Origin: JBKQHQ01 sp052148715 | GTDB taxonomy: Bacteria > Pseudomonadota > Alphaproteobacteria > Rhizobiales > Xanthobacteraceae | Direction of reading: 5' to 3' | Length of the DNA: 13,773 nucleotides | Assembly: GCA_052148715.1 (NCBI GenBank) | Contig: JBKQHQ010000245.1 | Span: 1-13,773, forward strand | Shown: positions 9,505 through 13,773 of the stretch, one piece after another | Position numbering within the stretch: position 1 is the first letter of the stretch | Layout of the letters: the number at the start of each line of letters is the position of its first letter | Notes under the pieces: model-generated | The model's input: the letters and a program-made list of their open reading frames with translations, nothing else | Databases searched by the model: none | Told to the model about the DNA's origin: nothing | Made by a program: the position numbers and the translations under genes

Positions 9505-12411
9505 CTATGTCTTCGCCCGGCGCGGCATTCCGCGCATGCGCCCCGACGCATGGCGGGGCCGCACGCCGCGCGCGGGCAGCGGCTGATCGGCCTGTGTCAA
9601 TCGGGCTTTGCGCATATAGGCTTCGAACTCATCGGCAGGGAGCGGTGGCGCGTAGAGGAATCCCTGCGCTTCATCGCAGCCTTCCTGCAGCAAAAATGCC
9701 GCCTGCTCCTGCGTCTCCACACCTTCGGCGAGGACCACGAGCCCCAGATTGTGGGCCATGACGGTAAGGGAGCGGACGATGGCGGCGTCCTCGGCGTTCT
9801 TCGCCACATGAGTCACGAAGCCGCGGTCAATCTTAATTCGCGTCAGCGGACACTGCGTCAATGAGCTGAGCGACGCGTAGCCGGTCCCGAAGTCGTCGAA
9901 GGTGATGTGCACTCCCTTCTTGAACAGCTGCTCCAGCGAGCCAATGGCATTGGCGTTGTCGAGCGCCGCTTTTTCCGTGATCTCGAGCTCGAGCGCGCCG
10001 GCCGGCAGGCCGGTTTGCACCAGCACATCCGCGATCTCCTCGACGAGGGTTGCGCTGTTGAGCTGAATCGGGAAGAGGTTCACGGCTATGCGGCCAAGCG
10101 GTAACCCGATCCGCCGCCAGTGGGCAAGCTTCTCACAAGCGGAGACGACGATCCATCGCCCCATGGCAGGCGCTATCGCATTCTCGCTCAAGGCTTCGAT
10201 GAACGCGCCGGGACTAATGATCCCTTGCGCCGGATGGCGCCAACGAAGCAACGCTTCGGCGCCTATCAGCGACCCGTCCGACAAGCAAACTTGCGGTTGG
10301 AAGTGAAGCTCGAACTCGTGCCGCTCGAACGCGCGCCGCAATTCCTGCTCGAGCTGATGACGCCTGCGCGCCTGCGCCCGCAGCAGGGGACGGTAGAACG
10401 ACCGCACGCCGCCGCCACACGCTTTTGACTCATAGAGCGCCAGATCGGCATTCCCCAAGAGTTCGTCGATATCGCTTCCATCCGCGGGCGCGATCGCAAC
10501 GCCGACACTGCCGCCGAGATGAACGACGTGCTGATTGAGCTCGAAGGGTGCCGCCAGCGTCTGCAGGGCGCGCTCAATCGTCGCGTCAACGCAGCGCGGA
10601 TCGCCGCTCGGGATGACAATGACGAATTCGTCGCCGCCTAGCCGGAAGACACGGCTCTGCTCGCCGCCCAAGTCTTGCATCAGATCTTGCATCAAGACCT
10701 GCATCAGGTCTTGCAGGCGTCGGCCGACCTCGACCAGCAACCGATCGCCGGTGGAGTGACCGAGCGTGTCGTTGACATGCTTGAACCCGTCGAGATCGAC
10801 GAGCGCCACCGAAAGACAAACCTGCTCGGCGAGCAGTCGTCTCAGCTCCTCTTGCAGGCTGACCCGATTGGGAAGGCCCGTGAGCTGATCGAAATGCGCC
10901 AGACTGTGGAGCTCGCATGCGGCGCGCTTCTGGTCGGTAATGTCCTCGTAGGCCCACGCGACGCCGCACACCCGGCGTTCACGATCGCAAATTGGCGCCA
11001 CGGCAACGCGCACGTCCACCAGCGATCCATCCTTGCGCCGACGACGGTGCTCCTCCCCGCGCACGTCCTCGCCGTTGAAGGCGCGCTTGAACAATACGTT
11101 CGACCCCTCGGCGCCCTCGGGAGGAACGAGCATGGTGGTCCGACCGAGCGTCTCGGCCGCCGTATAGCCGAAGATCTGCTCGGCGGCCCGGCTCCAAACA
11201 ACGATGTGTCGCCGCGGATCCGAGCAAACGATCGCCACCGGAGAAGCATCGATGACCGCCGCCAGGGTTTCCTTGGTCTGACGCTCCAATTCCTCGGCGG
11301 CGCGGCGCTCGTTCGCCTCGGCCGCCGCCTTGTCCCGCGCCGAAGTGGTCTCCGCTTGCCAACGCTCGAGCGAGCCCGCCATCTGGTTCAACATGCAGGC
11401 AAGTCGGCCGATCTCGTTCTCGCCGGTCAACGAGGAGCGGTGGCTGAGATTGCCGCCGGCGAGGATTGCGGCATCGCCTTCCAATTGCGCCAGCGGTTTC
11501 ACGACCAGGCGGGTGACGGCCAAGGCCAACCCGAGCGCCGACAGGAACGCCAGCACGCTCACGGCGATGCCCCACCACAAGTTGGACATCACCGGCAAGA
11601 GCACGGCATCCTCGGGCAGTCCGACCGCCACCACCCACGGCACTCTCGTGGTCCTGACGAATCCGGTTGCCCGCGTGACGTGATCGTCCCATTCGAACGC
11701 TTCGAGAGCCTCCCGAGCCGGGCGCTGGAAATGCGCATAGAATTCGTCGGACAGCGTTGCGCCGATCGCCATCGTCGCATTGCCGCGGCCGCTGACGAGC
11801 ACGCCGTTTTCGTTGACCACATAGGCGACATTGCTCGGCGGCAACTCACCCAGCCCAAGCGTATCGTTCAGGCGCTCGAGCAGCGTCCCAACCGAGATCA
11901 CCGCACGAAGTCGCCCTTCGGCATCGTTGAGCGGGCGAGCGACGGTAACAACCCACCGCCCATCCGATCGAGCCGATACCGGATCGCCGATCGCCATCCG
12001 CTCGCCGGCAAGGATGCGCGCGAAATAGCTCCGGTCGCCTGCGAACAAGTCGGCACGCCTGGCGCCCGACGAGCTGCCGATGTTTTTGCCGTCGAGCCCG
12101 AAGACCTGCACATTGCTGACATAGGAGGGAAGCTCGGCCTTGATCTGCCGCAGGACTTGGTCATTGGTGTCGGCATCGGCAGGATTCGGCGACACGGCCC
12201 TTGCGACCCCGGCGAGAAGCGCGTCCACGGTCACCAAATGGTCGTCCAGCCGCGCCGCCAAAAATCGCGCGCGAAACAGCACATGCTCGGCCGCCGCCTC
12301 GCGATCGTCGTGATAGTTGCTCCACAGCCCGATCGTCACGAGCAACAAACAAGGCACCAACGTTGCCAACGCGGCGCCGACGATGCGCGAGCGAATGCTC
12401 CGGAGACGCAT
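9505..12411 (-). CDS. Membrane-bound Cache-HAMP-PAS-GGDEF-EAL cyclic-di-GMP enzyme
   Basis: The 968-residue protein (ATG at 12411; the frame is open to 12477) has a membrane segment (about residues 10-29), a periplasmic Cache-like sensor (about 35-270), and a second membrane segment (about 280-301). A HAMP linker (about 302-355), a PAS domain (about 380-495), a GGDEF domain and an EAL domain follow. GGDEF is intact at 592-596 (FRLGGDEFVIV). The RxxD inhibitory site usually just upstream is absent (GGEQSRVF). EAL is intact (AEALLRW, 718-724), as are ELEITE, DDFGTGYASL, IKID and AEGVET, so phosphodiesterase activity is likely. Cyclase activity is possible but unproven. A DLMQ-type repeat lies just before the GGDEF loop. 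The start rests on the basic MRLRSIRSR stretch before the first membrane segment and a GAGG close upstream. Unlike the cytochromes it gives no direct metabolic clue. Confidence 0.9.
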   Translation of the reverse strand: MRLRSIRSRIVGAALATLVPCLLLVTIGLWSNYHDDREAAAEHVLFRARFLAARLDDHLVTVDALLAGVARAVSPNPADADTNDQVLRQIKAELPSYVSNVQVFGLDGKNIGSSSGARRADLFAGDRSYFARILAGERMAIGDPVSARSDGRWVVTVARPLNDAEGRLRAVISVGTLLERLNDTLGLGELPPSNVAYVVNENGVLVSGRGNATMAIGATLSDEFYAHFQRPAREALEAFEWDDHVTRATGFVRTTRVPWVVAVGLPEDAVLLPVMSNLWWGIAVSVLAFLSALGLALAVTRLVVKPLAQLEGDAAILAGGNLSHRSSLTGENEIGRLACMLNQMAGSLERWQAETTSARDKAAAEANERRAAEELERQTKETLAAVIDASPVAIVCSDPRRHIVVWSRAAEQIFGYTAAETLGRTTMLVPPEGAEGSNVLFKRAFNGEDVRGEEHRRRRKDGSLVDVRVAVAPICDRERRVCGVAWAYEDITDQKRAACELHSLAHFDQLTGLPNRVSLQEELRRLLAEQVCLSVALVDLDGFKHVNDTLGHSTGDRLLVEVGRRLQDLMQVLMQDLMQDLGGEQSRVFRLGGDEFVIVIPSGDPRCVDATIERALQTLAAPFELNQHVVHLGGSVGVAIAPADGSDIDELLGNADLALYESKACGGGVRSFYRPLLRAQARRRHQLEQELRRAFERHEFELHFQPQVCLSDGSLIGAEALLRWRHPAQGIISPGAFIEALSENAIAPAMGRWIVVSACEKLAHWRRIGLPLGRIAVNLFPIQLNSATLVEEIADVLVQTGLPAGALELEITEKAALDNANAIGSLEQLFKKGVHITFDDFGTGYASLSSLTQCPLTRIKIDRGFVTHVAKNAEDAAIVRSLTVMAHNLGLVVLAEGVETQEQAAFLLQEGCDEAQGFLYAPPLPADEFEAYMRKARLTQADQPLPARGVRPRHASGRMRGMPRRAKT
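10672..10720 (-). repeat. 12-bp in-frame microrepeat in the GGDEF domain
   Basis: The plus strand shows CTTGCATCAGAT-like units repeated about four times, encoding LQDLMQVLMQDLMQDLGG (residues 566-583 from the chosen start). Standard GGDEF domains have a short segment here, so roughly 8-12 residues look added. The frame is kept. Such repeats can change copy number by slippage. Confidence 0.7.
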
Positions 12412-12576
12412 GGACCTCGACTCGTAAAAACATGCACACGCTACGTGCGCCTGCATTAAGAAACCGATCACGCGCACCGATAAAGTATTTTAGGAGAGCT
12501 GGAATCGGGTTTTTTTCAGAAAGGCGGTCGGGACCAGGGGTTAAAGAGGGCGGCAGCGTAAACAACGAGTAAATGC

Positions 12577-12923
12577 CTAAACGCTCATTCCGCCGCATTC
12601 CTCGACGAAGCCTGCGATTTGCTCAACGCCCCGTCCGTTGCGCAGATTGCTGAAAATGAACGGCCGCGCACCGCGCATCGCGCTCCATAACCTCGAGCGA
12701 GGCCCCGAGCTGGAGAGCTAGATCGAACTTGTTGATGATTAGGAGATCGGAACGCGTGATGCCAGGCCTCCCTTGGAGGAGATCTTGTCTTCCGCCGCAA
12801 CGTCGATGACGTAGACGGTCAGGTCCGCCAACTCGGGCGAAAACGTGGCGCTGAGATTGATCGAGGCATCCTCACGGATTGCCATGCGCGCGCAGCCGCC
12901 GGTCTCGACGTTTACTTCGCCGG
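12577..12923 (-). pseudogene. ureG: Decayed urease accessory GTPase gene remnant
   Basis: UreG is the GTPase that helps insert nickel into urease. Reading the minus strand from about 12923, three frames together give a UreG-like series: NVETGGC..MAIREDASIN, then SATFSPELADLTVYVIDV, then PGITRSDLLIINKFDLA and GASLEVMERDA, then MRGARPFIFSNLRNG to a stop at 12577. The whole N-terminal half with the P-loop is missing. About 25 codons including the ESGGDN segment are deleted between SIN and SATF. One base is lost at KGG/PGI (about 12769). A second small deletion changes the frame near MERDAR (about 12675). NKFD at 12722-12733 is the surviving G4 motif. The remnant begins about nine bases after the atoA stop. 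No other urease gene is in the window. Confidence 0.8.
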
Positions 12924-12931
12924 AAGAGGGG

Positions 12932-13582
12932 CTAGAGCCGCATCTCCGAAATATCTCCTGACGTCACAAGCTCCGCCTCGGTGGCCTCGACAACTTGTCC
13001 GACGGTTACGCCGGGCGCGGTTTCCAGGAGCGTTGCGCGGCCTTCAGGAAACGCTATCACCGCCAGCTCGGTCACAAGCAAGTCAATCGGTCGCACCGAG
13101 GTCAGCGGCAGGGTGCATTTCCTGACGATCTTCGGCTTATCCTTGGCGGTGTGCTGCATGGCGACAATCACCCGCCTCGCGCCAGTTACCAGATCCATGG
13201 CGCCCCCCATTCCCGGCACCATCTTCCCGGGGATCATCCAGTTGGCGAGCCGCCCGTGCGCGTCGACCTGCAGGCCGCCGAGCACCGTCATGTCGAGATG
13301 ACCGCCGCGAATAAGGCCAAACGATACGGCACTGTCGAACGTGCAGGCGCCGGGCAGCGCGGTGACCGGACGGCCTGCCGCATCGGTCAACATCGGGTCC
13401 GCCATGCCTTGCTCCGGAACCGGCCCCGTCCCGATCAGACCGTTCTCGGACTGAAAGAATACATTGACCCCCGCGGGGACGTAGTTCGCCACCAAGGTGG
13501 GGATGCCGATGCCGAGGTTGACCAGCATCCCCGAACGGAGCTCGCGCGCTATGCGCTTGGCGATAACAGATTGTGCGTCCAT
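12932..13582 (-). CDS. atoA: Acetoacetate/3-oxoacid CoA-transferase, beta subunit
   Basis: The 216-residue subunit transfers CoA between an acyl-CoA and a free acid such as acetoacetate, in short-chain fatty acid and ketone-body use in the cytoplasm. The family-typical NLGIGIPTLVANY (22-34) is present. The catalytic glutamate is E46 in QSENG. The conserved glycine-rich stretch MVPGMGGAMDLVTGARRVIVAMQHTAKD is also present. Length equals that of E. coli AtoA. It starts four bases after the alpha-subunit stop (TGA ATCA ATG), a typical translationally coupled pair. Exact substrate (acetoacetate, succinate or another acid) cannot be decided; scoB would be an equally fair name. Confidence 0.92.
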   Translation of the reverse strand: MDAQSVIAKRIARELRSGMLVNLGIGIPTLVANYVPAGVNVFFQSENGLIGTGPVPEQGMADPMLTDAAGRPVTALPGACTFDSAVSFGLIRGGHLDMTVLGGLQVDAHGRLANWMIPGKMVPGMGGAMDLVTGARRVIVAMQHTAKDKPKIVRKCTLPLTSVRPIDLLVTELAVIAFPEGRATLLETAPGVTVGQVVEATEAELVTSGDISEMRL

Positions 13583-13586
13583 TGAT

Positions 13587-13772
13587 TCAGCCGTTGGCGA
13601 CCAAATAATTGACGAGCGGGGCAGGCGTCATGACGTGGTCGGGCGGAATGACGCCAACGGGTACGATGTGGTCGGCAGTCACGATGACGGAGTCGGCGGC
13701 CATCGCGATCACTGGATTGAAATTGCGCGCCGTGAGGGCGTAGGACAAGTTGCCAAGGTAGTCGGCTTGGAA
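13587..13772 (-). CDS. atoD: Acetoacetate/3-oxoacid CoA-transferase, alpha subunit, 3' end
   Basis: The last 61 codons of the gene are in the window; it continues to the right. The visible part includes ADYLGNLSYALTARNFNPVI, AADSVIV and the end VPVGVIPPDHVMTPAPLVNYLV, matching the C-terminus of the alpha subunit (AtoD/ScoA). This subunit binds the CoA moiety and pairs with the beta subunit encoded immediately downstream. Confidence 0.9.
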   Translation of the reverse strand, partial: FQADYLGNLSYALTARNFNPVIAMAADSVIVTADHIVPVGVIPPDHVMTPAPLVNYLVANG

Positions 13773-13773
13773 C

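Noticed and set aside
10675..12459. 594-codon open frame on the plus strand
   Set aside because: It is antisense to the whole front half of the GGDEF-EAL gene, where high GC keeps the opposite frame open. Its composition (Arg/His/Gln-rich) is that of a shadow frame.

Overview
The window reads as part of an alphaproteobacterial chromosome, probably Rhizobiales-like. The reasons are the high GC, a pioAB-type electron-transfer cluster, an alphaproteobacterial-style CcmI, and FNR-type regulation with TTGAY-N4-RTCAA boxes. I cannot name the genus from sequence alone. Every gene I can support lies on the minus strand, so the window is described here from high to low coordinates, in the direction of transcription.

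Right end (12577-13773): the 3' end of atoD and a complete atoA encode the two subunits of an acetoacetate/3-oxoacid CoA-transferase, with 4 bases between them. Directly behind atoA is a decayed ureG (urease GTPase) remnant carrying deletions and frame changes. Then follow a large membrane-bound Cache-HAMP-PAS-GGDEF-EAL protein (9505-12411) for cyclic-di-GMP turnover and a 46-codon Lys-rich small protein (9282-9422).

Centre (7660-8941): a Crp/Fnr-family regulator with an FNR-type recognition helix (E-x-x-S-R) but no Fe-S cysteine cluster. Three FNR-like palindromes surround it, one upstream of its start and two between it and the cytochrome operon. The gap to the operon also holds what looks like a broken second copy of the 5' end of the same regulator gene, and a 29-bp imperfect inverted repeat.

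Left half (173-7659): the main system is an extracellular electron-transfer cluster of the Pio/Mto/Mtr type. It consists of a multihaem MtrA/PioA/DmsE-family cytochrome, a PioB/MtrB-family outer-membrane beta-barrel, a small monohaem cytochrome c, and ccmI for cytochrome c maturation. The expected division of labour is: barrel as sheath, multihaem cytochrome as wire across the outer membrane, small cytochrome as periplasmic shuttle, and CcmI helping attach haem to all of them. Fe(II) oxidation or another form of electron uptake is the most natural role, but the direction of electron flow cannot be read from sequence.

The most unusual object is the PioA-like protein. It has 14 CXXCH motifs, not 10. 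A tandemly duplicated cytochrome c4/c553-like block with four extra haem motifs is inserted between haems 2 and 3 of the decahaem core, and it is followed by a tandem haem-free helix duplication. CcmI likewise carries a threefold repeat of its C-terminal TPR-like unit. At the extreme left edge the first ten codons of an apparent IS630-family transposase run off the window.
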